Assembly: GCF_014483895.1 (NCBI RefSeq)
Contig: NZ_CP059987.1
Span: 558,001 to 622,000 of the forward strand
DNA length: 64,000 bases
Reading direction: 5' to 3'
From: Protaetiibacter sp. SSC-01
GTDB taxonomy: Bacteria > Actinomycetota > Actinomycetes > Actinomycetales > Microbacteriaceae
The notes under the pieces were generated by a model that saw only the letters and a list, made by a program, of their open reading frames with translations, was not told where the DNA came from and did not search any database. Positions 35,807 to 44,572 of the stretch are shown here, one piece after another (the stretch's first letter is position 1; each line of letters opens with the position of its first letter). The translations under genes were made by a program, and so were the position numbers.

Positions 35807-36212
35807 ATGATCGGCCGGAACCAGGAGCTCGCGGACTTCCTCCGTCGCGCCCGCGCGAGCGTCGACCCCGACCGCAGCGGTCTGCCGAGCCCGGGATCGT
35901 CGACGCGATCGCCCGCGCTCTCGACCTCGACGAGGCCGGTCGCGAGCACCTGCACCACCTCCCGAGTTCGCGGCGTGGTGGCGGGAGCACCGCGTCTACC
36001 GCCGCACCCATGGCGACAAGCGGTTCCGGCATCCGGTGGTCGGCGAGCTCACCCTGCAGTACGAGTCGCTCACGATGCCGGGCGACGACGACCAGACGCT
36101 CTTCCTCTACACGGCCGGACCCGGAAGCGCCCACGCCGAGACCCTCGGGCTGCTCGCGAGCTGGGCGCTCGACGAACCCGCCCGCCGCGCCGCCCGCATG
36201 CCGCGAGGCTGA
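35807..36212 (+). pseudogene. decayed XRE/MmyB-type regulator gene
   Basis: The start (MIGRNQELADFLRRARASVDP) is followed by loss of the helix-turn-helix region. A second frame resumes with IVDAIARALDLDEAGREHLHHL, and after another deletion the ligand-binding domain end is readable (FAAWWREHRVYRRTHGDKRF, FRHPVVGELTLQYESL, DQTLFLYTA). At least two internal deletions or frameshifts are needed to explain it, so it cannot encode a working DNA-binding protein. Confidence 0.8.
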
Positions 36213-36284
36213 GCCGGGGGCGGCATCCGGATGTCCCCAGGACGAGCGGCATGACGGCGCTCGCCGGACGGCTATCTTGGTGCC

Positions 36285-36686
36285 ATGGCATCGAGGGCGG
36301 ACAAGAAGCGCGCGCGCGACCTCGTCGACACCCTCGTGTGGGACCTGCCCGAGATGAACCCCCGCGTCGGCACGCTGCCGCCGAACCCGGGCGGCCTCGA
36401 GCACGCCGCCGAGATCGACGTGCTGCCGGGCATCAAGGCGCTGTGCTTCCCCGACGGCGACGCGTGGCGCGGGCTGCTCGTGCAGTACGACGCCGCGACC
36501 GGAGCGGTGACGGGCACGATGGAGCACCAGATCCGCGCGCACTCCGACGAGGACGCCCCGCGCTGGGCGCAGCTCGTCATCTACGACATCCTCGCGAGCG
36601 CCGTGAAGAGCGCCCCGAGCGAGGCGGCCGCGGCGATCCCCCGCGAGCGTCTCGCCAAGGTGTCGCAGCTGCTCGAGCGCCTCTGA
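36285..36686 (+). CDS. conserved-looking hypothetical protein, 133 residues
   Basis: Not recognised. A soluble, mixed alpha/beta-looking protein with a basic start (MASRADKKRARDLVDTLVW), WRGLLVQYDAATGAVTG in the middle and an amphipathic C-terminal helix. TATCTT (36273-36278) ends 6 nt before the ATG, and third-position GC is high, supporting a real gene. The DUF488 gene follows after 57 bp. Confidence 0.7.
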   Translation: MASRADKKRARDLVDTLVWDLPEMNPRVGTLPPNPGGLEHAAEIDVLPGIKALCFPDGDAWRGLLVQYDAATGAVTGTMEHQIRAHSDEDAPRWAQLVIYDILASAVKSAPSEAAAAIPRERLAKVSQLLERL

Positions 36687-36743
36687 CGGTCGACTCGCCC
36701 GAGCCGGTTGACCCGCGCTCTGCGGCGGGCCAGGCTCGGGGGC

Positions 36744-37094
36744 ATGGGCGAGATCGTCGTCAAGCGCGTCTACGAGCCCGCGGATGCCGCTGACGGCTTC
36801 CGCGCGCTCGTAGACCGGCTCTGGCCCCGCGGGGTCTCGAAGGAACGCGCCGAGCTCGACGCGTGGTGGAAGGACCTCGCGCCGTCGAACGAGTTACGCA
36901 CGGCGTGGCACGCCGACCCCGACCGCTTCGAGGAGTTCGCGGCGGCCTACCGCGCCGAGCTCGACGGGCGCGACCTCGCGGAGGCGCTCGGCGCCATCCG
37001 CTCCCACCCTCGTGTGACGCTGCTCTTCGGAGCCCACGACACCGAGCGCAACCACGCCATCGTGCTGCGCGACCACCTGCTGCCGCGGGTCTGA
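36744..37094 (+). CDS. DUF488 family protein
   Basis: 116 residues. Matches DUF488 (VKRVYEPADAADGFRALVDRLWPRGVSKERAELDAWWKDLAPS in outline; key pieces RLWPRG and LAPSNELR). The family has a small Rossmann-like fold of unknown enzymatic function. The ATG at 36744 is preferred to 36708. It converges on the anion permease gene with 1 bp between the stops. Confidence 0.88.
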   Translation: MGEIVVKRVYEPADAADGFRALVDRLWPRGVSKERAELDAWWKDLAPSNELRTAWHADPDRFEEFAAAYRAELDGRDLAEALGAIRSHPRVTLLFGAHDTERNHAIVLRDHLLPRV

Positions 37095-37095
37095 C

Positions 37096-38250
37096 TCACA
37101 CCGTGAGCGACAGCGCGAGCGTCGCGGCCGCAACCGTGAGCGGCGCCGCGACGACGCCGAGCAGCATGTAGCGGCGCCACGGCAACTCGACCCCGAGCGC
37201 GCGCAGCCGGTCGTGCCAGAGCAGCACGGCGAGCGACGCCCACGGGGTCACGAGCGGGCCCGCGTTCACACCGATGAGCAGCGCCGCGATGCGCGCGGGG
37301 GAGTCGGCGAGGGGCTCGAGCGCGAGGTAGGCCGGGAGGTTGTCGATCGCGTTCGCGCCGAGCATTCCGGCGCCCGCCAGGCGCAGCAGCGCGAGCGGGT
37401 CGTCTCCCGAGCCCGTGAGCTCGGCGAGCACGGATGCGAGCCCGAGCGCGTGCGCCGCCTCGACCACGAGGAACAGGCCGCCCGCGAACAGCAGCAGCTC
37501 CCACGGCACGAGGCCGAGCCGCACGGCCACGCGGTCGCGCACCGCGAACGCGACGACGAGCACGAGGGCCGCGACGGAAGCCGGGATCCACACCGGCATC
37601 CCGCTCACGAGGAACGGGATGAGCACGGCGACGACGGCAGCCGACACCCAGAACAGCACGGGGTCGTGCGGATCGTCCGCGGCGACGGGCTGGTAGCGCG
37701 TGCCGATCGAGCGGCGGAACACGATCGCGATGACGACACACGGGACGAGCACAGCGACGAGCGCGGGCGCCCACACGAGCGCCGCGAAGCGCGCCGGGTC
37801 GGAGAAGCCGAGCGCGTGCTCCGCGAGCAGGTTCGTGAGATTCGACACCGGCAGCAGGAGCGAGCCCGTATTCGCGAGCCACACCGTCGTGAGCGCGAAC
37901 GGCAGCGGCGGGTAGCCGTGGTGGCGCGCGAGCAGCACGACGACGGACGTCAGCAGCACGGCCGTCGTGTCGAGCGAGAGGAACACCGTCGACGCGACGG
38001 CGAGCAGCACGACGAGCGCCCACAGCACCCAGCCGTGCCCGCGTCCGAGCCGCGCGAGACGCTCGGCGACGGCCGCGAAGACGCCCGCGCGATCGGCGAG
38101 CTCGGCCACGACCGTCACGGCGACCGCGAACAGCAGCACGGGCCAGACGCGCTCGACGACACCCACCGCATCCGCCGCCGGGAGCAGCCCCGTGACGACG
38201 GCGGCGCCCCCGACGAGCAGGAGGCCGCAGCCGACGAACGCGAGACGCAC
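37096..38250 (-). CDS. SLC13/ArsB-type anion permease
   Basis: 384 residues with about ten to eleven transmembrane helices. Conserved ion-transporter segments include LSLDTTAVLLTSVVVLLA, SLLLPVSNLTNLL and GANAIDNLPAYLAL, all characteristic of the ArsB/NhaD superfamily. It could export arsenite or another anion; no arsR or arsC gene is nearby, so the substrate is open. TAATCT (38262-38257) ends 6 nt before the GTG start, a leaderless arrangement. Confidence 0.85.
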   Translation of the reverse strand: MRLAFVGCGLLLVGGAAVVTGLLPAADAVGVVERVWPVLLFAVAVTVVAELADRAGVFAAVAERLARLGRGHGWVLWALVVLLAVASTVFLSLDTTAVLLTSVVVLLARHHGYPPLPFALTTVWLANTGSLLLPVSNLTNLLAEHALGFSDPARFAALVWAPALVAVLVPCVVIAIVFRRSIGTRYQPVAADDPHDPVLFWVSAAVVAVLIPFLVSGMPVWIPASVAALVLVVAFAVRDRVAVRLGLVPWELLLFAGGLFLVVEAAHALGLASVLAELTGSGDDPLALLRLAGAGMLGANAIDNLPAYLALEPLADSPARIAALLIGVNAGPLVTPWASLAVLLWHDRLRALGVELPWRRYMLLGVVAAPLTVAAATLALSLTV

Positions 38251-38350
38251 CGCATGAGATTACGGCCTCGCGGATGCCGCGCATGACACGCGTCGGAAAG
38301 CGCCGATCCGACACGCGCACGTAACGTGCGCGCGCCATCATGGGAGCACG

Positions 38351-38821
38351 ATGACCGCACCCGCGATCGCCCTCGGCGACCTGACCGACCCGCGCGTGCT
38401 GCGCCTGCTCGAGGACCACCTCGCCGACATGCACGCGACCTCGCCGCCCGAGAGCGTGCACGCCCTCGACGTGACCGGGCTGCAGCATCCCGCAGTCACG
38501 TTCTGGGCGCTCAGCGACGGCGACGACGTGCTCGGCTGCGTCGCCCTCAAGGAGCTCGCGCCCGACCACGGCGAGCTCAAGTCGATGCGCACGGATGCGG
38601 CGGCGCGCGGGCGCGGGCTCGGTCGCCTCCTGCTCGCGCACGTGCTCGATGAGGCACGCGCCCGCGGGTACACGCGCCTCAGTCTCGAGACGGGCACCGA
38701 GGACTTCTTCCGTCCCGCCCGGGCGCTCTACGCGAGCGCAGGCTTCACCGAGACGGGTCCCTTCGCCGACTACGTGCTCGATCCGAACTCGGTGTACATG
38801 ACGCTCGAGCTCGGCGGCTGA
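38351..38821 (+). CDS. GNAT-family N-acetyltransferase
   Basis: 156 residues. The acetyl-CoA binding motif RGRGLGRLLLAHVLDEA (about 82-98) is intact, followed by RLSLETGTEDFFRPARALYASAGF and the late beta strand typical of GNATs. Substrate unknown. GGGAGCACG precedes the ATG. It is divergent from the anion permease. Confidence 0.88.
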   Translation: MTAPAIALGDLTDPRVLRLLEDHLADMHATSPPESVHALDVTGLQHPAVTFWALSDGDDVLGCVALKELAPDHGELKSMRTDAAARGRGLGRLLLAHVLDEARARGYTRLSLETGTEDFFRPARALYASAGFTETGPFADYVLDPNSVYMTLELGG

Positions 38822-38836
38822 GCTCGACAGACCCGA

Positions 38837-39499
38837 TCAGCGCGGGGGCTTCGTCCACAGCACGGTGTAGCGCCAGAAGAGGTGCGCACGGAAGACGGCC
38901 CCCGGCAGCAGCTCGTCCACGATCCGTCGCATCGCGCGGTAGCTCTCCGGGGGCGGCCAGACGGTCGGCGCCGCATGCTCCCAGTGACGCCGCCTCGTGA
39001 GCAGCTGGTACGGCCGGTTCGCGAGGGCCCCGGCGAGGCTGCGCGCGGCATCCGCCGGCGACGCGACCGCCGCGAGACCCACGATGCCGAGCAGCCCCCC
39101 GGGCGCGAGCAGCTCGCGCATCCGGATGAGGCCGGCGCGCGCGTCGAGATGGTGCAGGGTGGCGACGGATGCGACCACGTCGAACGACGCGGGCTCGAAC
39201 GGATGCGTCATCACGTCGTCGCGGACCAGCTCGACGCGTGCGGCGTCGATTCCCGCGAGCTCGTCGCGGGCTCGGGCCAGCGAGGGGCCGTCGAGGTCGA
39301 TGCCGACCACACGGGCCACGCGTGCGGCGAGCTCACGCACGAGCAGCCCGTCTCCGCATCCGACGTCGAGCGCGCTGCGGGCAGAGGCGGGCAGGGCGTC
39401 GAGGATCACGCCCTGGTAATGCAGGTTGTGGTTCCACCGGGGGTCGCTCGCCGAATCCACCCCCTCAGCCAACCACCAGTGTGCCGCCCGCGTCGTCAT
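38837..39499 (-). CDS. class I SAM-dependent methyltransferase
   Basis: 220 residues. Motif I ALDVGCGDG (about 41-49), the acidic residue of motif II in VVGIDLDG, and VVASVATLHHLD with the post-I loop are intact. It methylates an unknown small molecule or lipid. It is convergent with the GNAT gene and starts 97 bp from the divergent helicase-like gene. Confidence 0.88.
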   Translation of the reverse strand: MTTRAAHWWLAEGVDSASDPRWNHNLHYQGVILDALPASARSALDVGCGDGLLVRELAARVARVVGIDLDGPSLARARDELAGIDAARVELVRDDVMTHPFEPASFDVVASVATLHHLDARAGLIRMRELLAPGGLLGIVGLAAVASPADAARSLAGALANRPYQLLTRRRHWEHAAPTVWPPPESYRAMRRIVDELLPGAVFRAHLFWRYTVLWTKPPR

Positions 39500-39596
39500 C
39501 CGCGCGAACGACGCCGCCGAGCGGCCGGGGCGGCGGCTGCCGGATCGACGCGTTTCGCTCCCGGGATAGCGGGCGCAGTCGACCTATCGTGGCCGT

Positions 39597-42500
39597 GTGT
39601 GGCCTGCCAACCGTCGGGATGACGACTCCGGGGAGATTCCTGTGACCCCTCACGCATCCGTGCAGCCGGTGACGGCTCCGTTGCTCGCGCCCGCCCCCGC
39701 TCCGCGGGCCGTCGCCGACCCCGCGCGCGACGCGTGGCGCGACGAGCTGACTCGCCTCGGCGGTGTCTCGCCGCTGCTCCACTTCGTCGACTCGCCGACG
39801 ACCCGCATCGAGCTCTCCACGACCCACCCGGGCGGCCTCGCGCGCTTCATCACGGGCAAGCCCACCCTGCTGTCGCAGCTCATCCGCGACGACCTCGCCC
39901 TGCGCGCCGCCCGCATCGCGGCCGAGCGCATCACGGCGAAGGGGCTCGAGCTCTCCACGACGCGCGGTCTCGACAGCGTGCACCTCGGCATCGGCATCGT
40001 GCGCTGGACCCACGAGCGTGTCGACCACTGCGCGCCCCTCCTGCTGCGCCCCCTCGCCATCCGCCGCCACGGCCGCGACTACGAGCTCAAGCTGCGCGGC
40101 GCCGCGGTGCTCAACCCGGCGCTCGCGCGGACGCTCGAGAAGCAGTACGGGATCTCGCTCGACGCCGCGACGTTCGTGGCGCTCTCCGACGACGACGGCA
40201 CCTTCAAGCCCAACGCCGTCATCGACCAGCTGCGCCGCCTCACGGGCCACCTCGGCGAGATCATGGTGCAGCCGCGCCTCGTCGTCTCGTCGTTCGAGGA
40301 GGTCGCGCAGGCGCTCGTCGCCGACGCGAAGAACCTCGAGCACCCCGTGCTCGACGCCGTCGGGGGCGACGCGACCGCCAAGTGGGCGCTCGAGGAGGCC
40401 TACCAGGCCGTCGAGCAGGCGGATGCCGACCGCCGCGACCCGTCCGTCGACACCCTCCTGCTCGACGCGGACGCCGAGCAGGAGCACATCGTGGCGCAGA
40501 TCGCCGCAGGCAACTCGCTCGTCGTGCGCACGATGCCCGGCACCGGCGCGACGCAGACGATCGTCAACGCGCTCGGCCTGCTCGTGAGCCAGAACAAGCG
40601 CGTGCTCGTCGTGAGCCCCCGCCGTGCGAGCCTCCGCGGCATCGCGCAGCGGCTCGCGGATGTGGGCCTCGCCGGCCTCGCCGTGACCCCCTCGACCCTG
40701 CGCCGCGACGTCGTGCGCGGCATCGCCCGCAACGAGAAGGCGACACAGCCGCAACTCGCCGAGGTCGACGAGGCGCTCGTGCGCCTGCGCAGCGTGCTCG
40801 TCGACTACCGCGAGGCGCTCTCCCGCACCGACGGCACACTGTGGGTGTCGGTCTTCGACTGCGTGGCCGAGCTCTCCCGCCTCGCGCTGCTGCCGCATCC
40901 GCCCACCACGACCGCGCGGCTCTCGCCCCGCGCCGTGCGCGCCCTCGCGGGCGACCGGGCGAGCGTCGCGAACACGATGGTCGAGGCCGCGCGCCTCGGC
41001 GAGTTCCGCTACGGCCCTGGCGACTCGCCCTGGTACGGCGCCCAGTTCGCGACGGGCGAGGACGCCGCGCGCGCGCACGGCATCGCCAAGCGCCTCAACG
41101 CCGAGACGCTGCCGCGCCTGCTCGTGAAGGCCAACGAGGTCATCGGCAAGACGCGGATGCGTCCGTTCACGACCGTCGCCGAGCTCGGCATCTACCTGCG
41201 CCTGCTCTCCGACCTGCGCGACACCCTCGACAAGTTCGAGCCGGCCGTCTTCGACCGCTCGCTCGCCGAGCTCATCGTCGCGACCGCGCCGCGCCGCGAG
41301 GCCCCCGAGATGTCGGGCGCCAACCGCCGCCGTCTCAAGAAGCTCGCGAAGGAGTACGTGCGCCCCGGCATGCACGTCGGCGACCTGCACGAGGCGCTCA
41401 GCAGCATCCAGCAGCAGCGCATCCTGTGGCAGCGCTACGTCGCCGCGGGCGTCACGCCCGAGGTGCCGACGGGCATCTCCGACGTGCAGGTCGCGTGGCA
41501 GCAGGTCACGGCCGACCTCTCCGAGCTCGACGGTCCGCTCGGCCGCACCGCGCCGGGGTCGCAGCTCTCCGAGCTGCCGCTGCACCAGCTGTCCGACCTG
41601 CTCGAGGCGCTCGCGGCCGAGTCCGACGTGCTCAACAACCTGCAGGAGCGCAGCGCGCTCATGCAGAAGCTGCGCGACCTCGAGCTCGACGACTTCATCG
41701 CCGACCTCGCCGCGCGCCACGTGCCCGAGGAGCAGGTTCCCGCCGAGCTCGAGCTCGCCTGGTGGCGCTCCGCGCTCGACAGCCTGCTCGTCGACGACCG
41801 CGCCCTGCTGGGCGCGAAGACGGATGTGCTGCAGCGTCTCGAGGCCGACTTCCGCCTCGTCGACGAGGCGCACCAGCAGGGCAACGCGGGGTCGCTCGCG
41901 TGGCAGCTCGCCGAGAGCTGGCGCATCGGCATCATCGACTGGCCCGACGAGGCCGCCGCGCTCAAGCAGCTCATCACCGCGAACGGGCTGACGTCCGAAT
42001 CGCTGCAGCGCCTCGCGCCGCACCTGTCGCGCACCGTCGCGCCCGTGTGGCTCGTCTCGCCGTACGAGGTCGACCAGGTGAGCGACACGATGCCCGTCGA
42101 CGTCGTCGTGCTCGTCGACGCGGGCGCCACGACGATCGCCGAGAACGTCGGCGCCATCCGCCGTGCCCGCCAGGTGATCGCGTTCGGCGACCCCGTCACC
42201 CAGACCCCGGCCACCTTCCGCATCGGTCTCGACGAGGGCGAGGAGTCGCCCGTCGCGGTCGCGTACCCGTCGCGCATCGGGATGCCGGTGCGGGTGACGA
42301 AGGCGGAGGAGGCGCAGGACGTCGACGAGGTCGATGGTGAGGCCGGGGCTGATTTCGACACGTCGCCTGCGGCGACTACTCGATCAGCGGGCGATGCCGA
42401 CGAGACCGAGACCGACGACGTCGTGGAGGAGGCGGAGGAGGCGGTCGCCGAGACCGACCTGCACGGGCGCTCCGCGTTCGCGCAGCTCGCATCCGTGCTC

Positions 42501-43520
42501 CCGACCATGAGCCTCACCCGCAGCTACCGCGCAGGCGGCGAGGACCTCGCAGAGCTCGTCAACCGCCGCTTCTACGGCGGACGCATCGACGCGCTGCCTT
42601 GGGCCGGCTCGTTCCTCGGCCACGGCAGCCTCTCGCTCGACTACATCGAGAACGGCACGGGCCTGCCCGACCCCGACACGGGAGCCGTCGAGTCGGTCGA
42701 CGCCGAGGTCGCGCGCGTCGTCGAACTCGTCATCGACCACGCCGAGACCCGGCCGCGCGAGTCGCTCATGGTCGTCACGGCATCCGACAAGCACGCCGTG
42801 CGCGTCATGGATGCCGTGCTCGCCGCCATGAGCGCGCACCCCGCGCTGAGCGAGTTCCTGCTCGGCGAGCGTTCCGAGCCGTTCGCCGTGCTTCCCGTCG
42901 AGCGCGCCGTCGCGCAGAGCCGCGACCGCGTCGTGTTCTCGCTCGGCTACGGGCGCACCCCGCACGGACGCGTGCTGAGCGACTTCGGGGCCCTCGGGCG
43001 ACCCGGGGGAGAGCGCCTGCTCGCCGTCGCCATGACCCGCGCCCGCCGCTCGCTCGTCATCGTCACGTGCGTGCAGCCCGACGACCTCGACGAGACCCGC
43101 ATGAAGCACGGCGCCGTCGCGCTCGCCGAGCTGCTCGGCGAGATCGCGTCGCGCCGCGCCGAGCCGCCGCTGCCCGACGACTCCGACCCCATGCTCGTCG
43201 ACCTGTCGCGCCGGCTCGAGACCCGCGGCCTGCGCGTCGCACTCGGCCACCGCGGCAAGCTCGGCCTCGTCGCCGCCAACGGCGGCATGTGCGTCGTGGT
43301 CGACACCGACTCCGTGTTCACCGGACGCAGCCTCCGCGAGGCGCTGCGCCTGCGCCCCGAGGTGCTGCGTCGCCTCGGCTGGCACTACGCGCGTGTGCAC
43401 GCCTTCGAGCTGTTCACCGACCCGGATGCCGTGGCCGACCGCATCGCGCGCATGGTCGGACTCGCGGGCGGCCCCGTCACCGAGGAGATCCCCGTCGTTG
43501 CCGGACACACCGCGCCCTGA
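39597..43520 (+). CDS. large helicase-like protein with degenerate ATPase motifs
   Basis: 1307 residues, architecture of the DUF4011-type superfamily 1 helicases: N-terminal DUF4011-like region (about 45-290), split helicase core (about 290-1190) and a C-terminal restriction-endonuclease-like part (1210-1300, LRPEVLRRLGWHYARVH). However, the Walker A segment is TMPGTGATQT (312-321), with Ala318 where the catalytic Lys belongs; the Walker B/DE segment is VVVLVDAGATT (about 836-846), lacking the Glu; and the nuclease-like part lacks the acidic-x-Lys core. MTRARRSLVIVTC and LTRSYRAG remain. TATCGT (39585-39590) ends 6 nt before the GTG. Residues about 917-932 are encoded by an inserted palindromic repeat. 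Function unknown; ATP-driven unwinding seems unlikely. Confidence 0.85.
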   Translation: MWPANRRDDDSGEIPVTPHASVQPVTAPLLAPAPAPRAVADPARDAWRDELTRLGGVSPLLHFVDSPTTRIELSTTHPGGLARFITGKPTLLSQLIRDDLALRAARIAAERITAKGLELSTTRGLDSVHLGIGIVRWTHERVDHCAPLLLRPLAIRRHGRDYELKLRGAAVLNPALARTLEKQYGISLDAATFVALSDDDGTFKPNAVIDQLRRLTGHLGEIMVQPRLVVSSFEEVAQALVADAKNLEHPVLDAVGGDATAKWALEEAYQAVEQADADRRDPSVDTLLLDADAEQEHIVAQIAAGNSLVVRTMPGTGATQTIVNALGLLVSQNKRVLVVSPRRASLRGIAQRLADVGLAGLAVTPSTLRRDVVRGIARNEKATQPQLAEVDEALVRLRSVLVDYREALSRTDGTLWVSVFDCVAELSRLALLPHPPTTTARLSPRAVRALAGDRASVANTMVEAARLGEFRYGPGDSPWYGAQFATGEDAARAHGIAKRLNAETLPRLLVKANEVIGKTRMRPFTTVAELGIYLRLLSDLRDTLDKFEPAVFDRSLAELIVATAPRREAPEMSGANRRRLKKLAKEYVRPGMHVGDLHEALSSIQQQRILWQRYVAAGVTPEVPTGISDVQVAWQQVTADLSELDGPLGRTAPGSQLSELPLHQLSDLLEALAAESDVLNNLQERSALMQKLRDLELDDFIADLAARHVPEEQVPAELELAWWRSALDSLLVDDRALLGAKTDVLQRLEADFRLVDEAHQQGNAGSLAWQLAESWRIGIIDWPDEAAALKQLITANGLTSESLQRLAPHLSRTVAPVWLVSPYEVDQVSDTMPVDVVVLVDAGATTIAENVGAIRRARQVIAFGDPVTQTPATFRIGLDEGEESPVAVAYPSRIGMPVRVTKAEEAQDVDEVDGEAGADFDTSPAATTRSAGDADETETDDVVEEAEEAVAETDLHGRSAFAQLASVLPTMSLTRSYRAGGEDLAELVNRRFYGGRIDALPWAGSFLGHGSLSLDYIENGTGLPDPDTGAVESVDAEVARVVELVIDHAETRPRESLMVVTASDKHAVRVMDAVLAAMSAHPALSEFLLGERSEPFAVLPVERAVAQSRDRVVFSLGYGRTPHGRVLSDFGALGRPGGERLLAVAMTRARRSLVIVTCVQPDDLDETRMKHGAVALAELLGEIASRRAEPPLPDDSDPMLVDLSRRLETRGLRVALGHRGKLGLVAANGGMCVVVDTDSVFTGRSLREALRLRPEVLRRLGWHYARVHAFELFTDPDAVADRIARMVGLAGGPVTEEIPVVAGHTAP
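42346..42391. repeat. in-frame copy of the intergenic palindromic repeat inside a gene
   Basis: GGCTGATTTCGACACG ... ACTACTCGATCAGCGGGC aligns along its length with the intergenic form GGCTGGTTTCGACACG ... GCTACTCAACCAGCGGGC. It encodes about residues 917-932 (GADFDTSPAATTRSAGD) of the helicase-like protein, in an acidic linker. Confidence 0.8.
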
Positions 43521-43695
43521 CGAGCAGCAGCCCGACGAGCAGCCGCCCGACGAGCCGCGAACGCGGCGGAGACGACGTGTGACCACGCCGCCCCCGCCCG
43601 GGAGCGACCCGCATCCGCTGCCCGAGCCGCCGCGTCACTCGCCCACGGAGAACGACGAGCGGATGCGCCGCGACAAGCCCCCGCATTGGGGCTGA
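43498..43695 (+). CDS. small Pro/Asp-rich protein ending KPPHWG
   Basis: 65 residues from a TTG start that overlaps the helicase-like gene by 23 bp; GAGGAGAT lies about 10 nt upstream. A GTG at 43579 would give 38 residues. It is low-complexity except for the C-terminal NDERMRRDKPPHWG, a tail I associate with small proteins in related genomes. Function unknown; it may be a disordered partner of the upstream protein. Confidence 0.45.
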   Translation: MPDTPRPDEQQPDEQPPDEPRTRRRRRVTTPPPPGSDPHPLPEPPRHSPTENDERMRRDKPPHWG

Positions 43696-43795
43696 ACGGC
43701 CCGCCACCTGACGGCGGCGGGCTGCGCTGTCGGGCGCCGCGACAATCCGCGGCGCTGCGCGGCGAATCCCGCGACCCGCTGTTGATACGCGGTGC

Positions 43796-44067
43796 GAGGG
43801 TTTCGATACGCGTCGTGCGCTTCGCGCGCGGCGCTACTCAACCAACGGAATGGGGCGGCGGACGCGGGACGCGCGGCGCGAGTTCACCGCTGGTTGAGTG
43901 CCGCGCGCCGCGCCCGGAGGGCGCGACGCACGGCGTATCGAAACCCGAGGGACGTATGACCCGCGCGGGCTGTACTGCCCGCTGATCGCTCCCGCGTGTC
44001 ATCTGCTCGTCGGGTCTCGATACGCGCGTGGTCGCGCTCCGCGCGGCCGCGCGCACTCGACCAGCGG
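43796..44067. repeat. cluster of palindromic intergenic repeats
   Basis: A forward copy at 43796-43847, a reverse copy at 43888-43946 and a GGTCTCGATACGCGC ... CACTCGACCAGCGG variant at 44011-44067. Together they account for most of the 408-bp gene-free stretch between the small Pro/Asp-rich gene and mscL. Confidence 0.88.
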
Positions 44068-44103
44068 TAGAGCGGCGGCGCGTGCAGGAGCCAGCGGGAC
44101 GGC

Positions 44104-44523
44104 TCAGACCCGCTTCTGCTCCGCCAGCAGGTCGCGGATCTCCGCGAGCAGCTGGGTCTCGGTCGGCCCGGCCTCCTCTTCGGCGATGCCCTTCTTCGCG
44201 GCCTGCCGCTCGCGCAGCTTGTTGACGGGCAGCACGAGCACGAAGTAGACGACGGCCGCGATGATGAGGAAGTTGATGACGGCCCCGATGACGGCGCCGA
44301 AGTACATCGTCGCCTCGCCGCCCTCGGTGGTCGGGATGGTTACGGGGAGCGCCTTGTCGAGCGAGTCGGCGCGGAAGAGCGCGCCGATCGCCGGGTTGAT
44401 CACGGCGTTCACGATCTGGTTGACGATCGCGGTGAAGGCGGCGCCGATGACGACCGCGACTGCGAGGTCGATCACATTGCCGCGGAGGATGAAGTCCCTG
44501 AAGCCCTTCACGGTAGCTCCCAT
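44104..44523 (-). CDS. mscL: large-conductance mechanosensitive channel MscL
   Basis: 139 residues. TM1 with the pore-lining FILRGNVIDLAVAVVIGAAF (about 11-30), a periplasmic loop, TM2 (about 75-98) and a C-terminal amphipathic helix bundle segment (120-139). It opens on membrane tension to release osmolytes after hypo-osmotic shock. It lies 49 bp downstream of the cyclo-ligase gene on the same strand, a common actinobacterial arrangement. Confidence 0.96.
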   Translation of the reverse strand: MGATVKGFRDFILRGNVIDLAVAVVIGAAFTAIVNQIVNAVINPAIGALFRADSLDKALPVTIPTTEGGEATMYFGAVIGAVINFLIIAAVVYFVLVLPVNKLRERQAAKKGIAEEEAGPTETQLLAEIRDLLAEQKRV

Positions 44524-44572
44524 TCTGTTCCGGGGGATCGGCGGGTGCGCCGCTCTCCAGGCTACGGGCCGC

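Noticed and set aside
37096-38250. Arsenic resistance operon
   Set aside because: The permease is ArsB-like, but there is no arsR or arsC nearby, so arsenite as substrate is not supported.
39465-42023. 852-residue minus-strand open frame within the helicase-like gene
   Set aside because: Antisense shadow; the plus-strand product has recognisable helicase-family segments and a leaderless promoter at its start.
39597-43520. Active anti-phage helicase-nuclease
   Set aside because: The architecture recalls defence-type DUF4011 helicases, but the Walker A Lys, the DE motif and the nuclease core are missing and no partner defence genes are adjacent.
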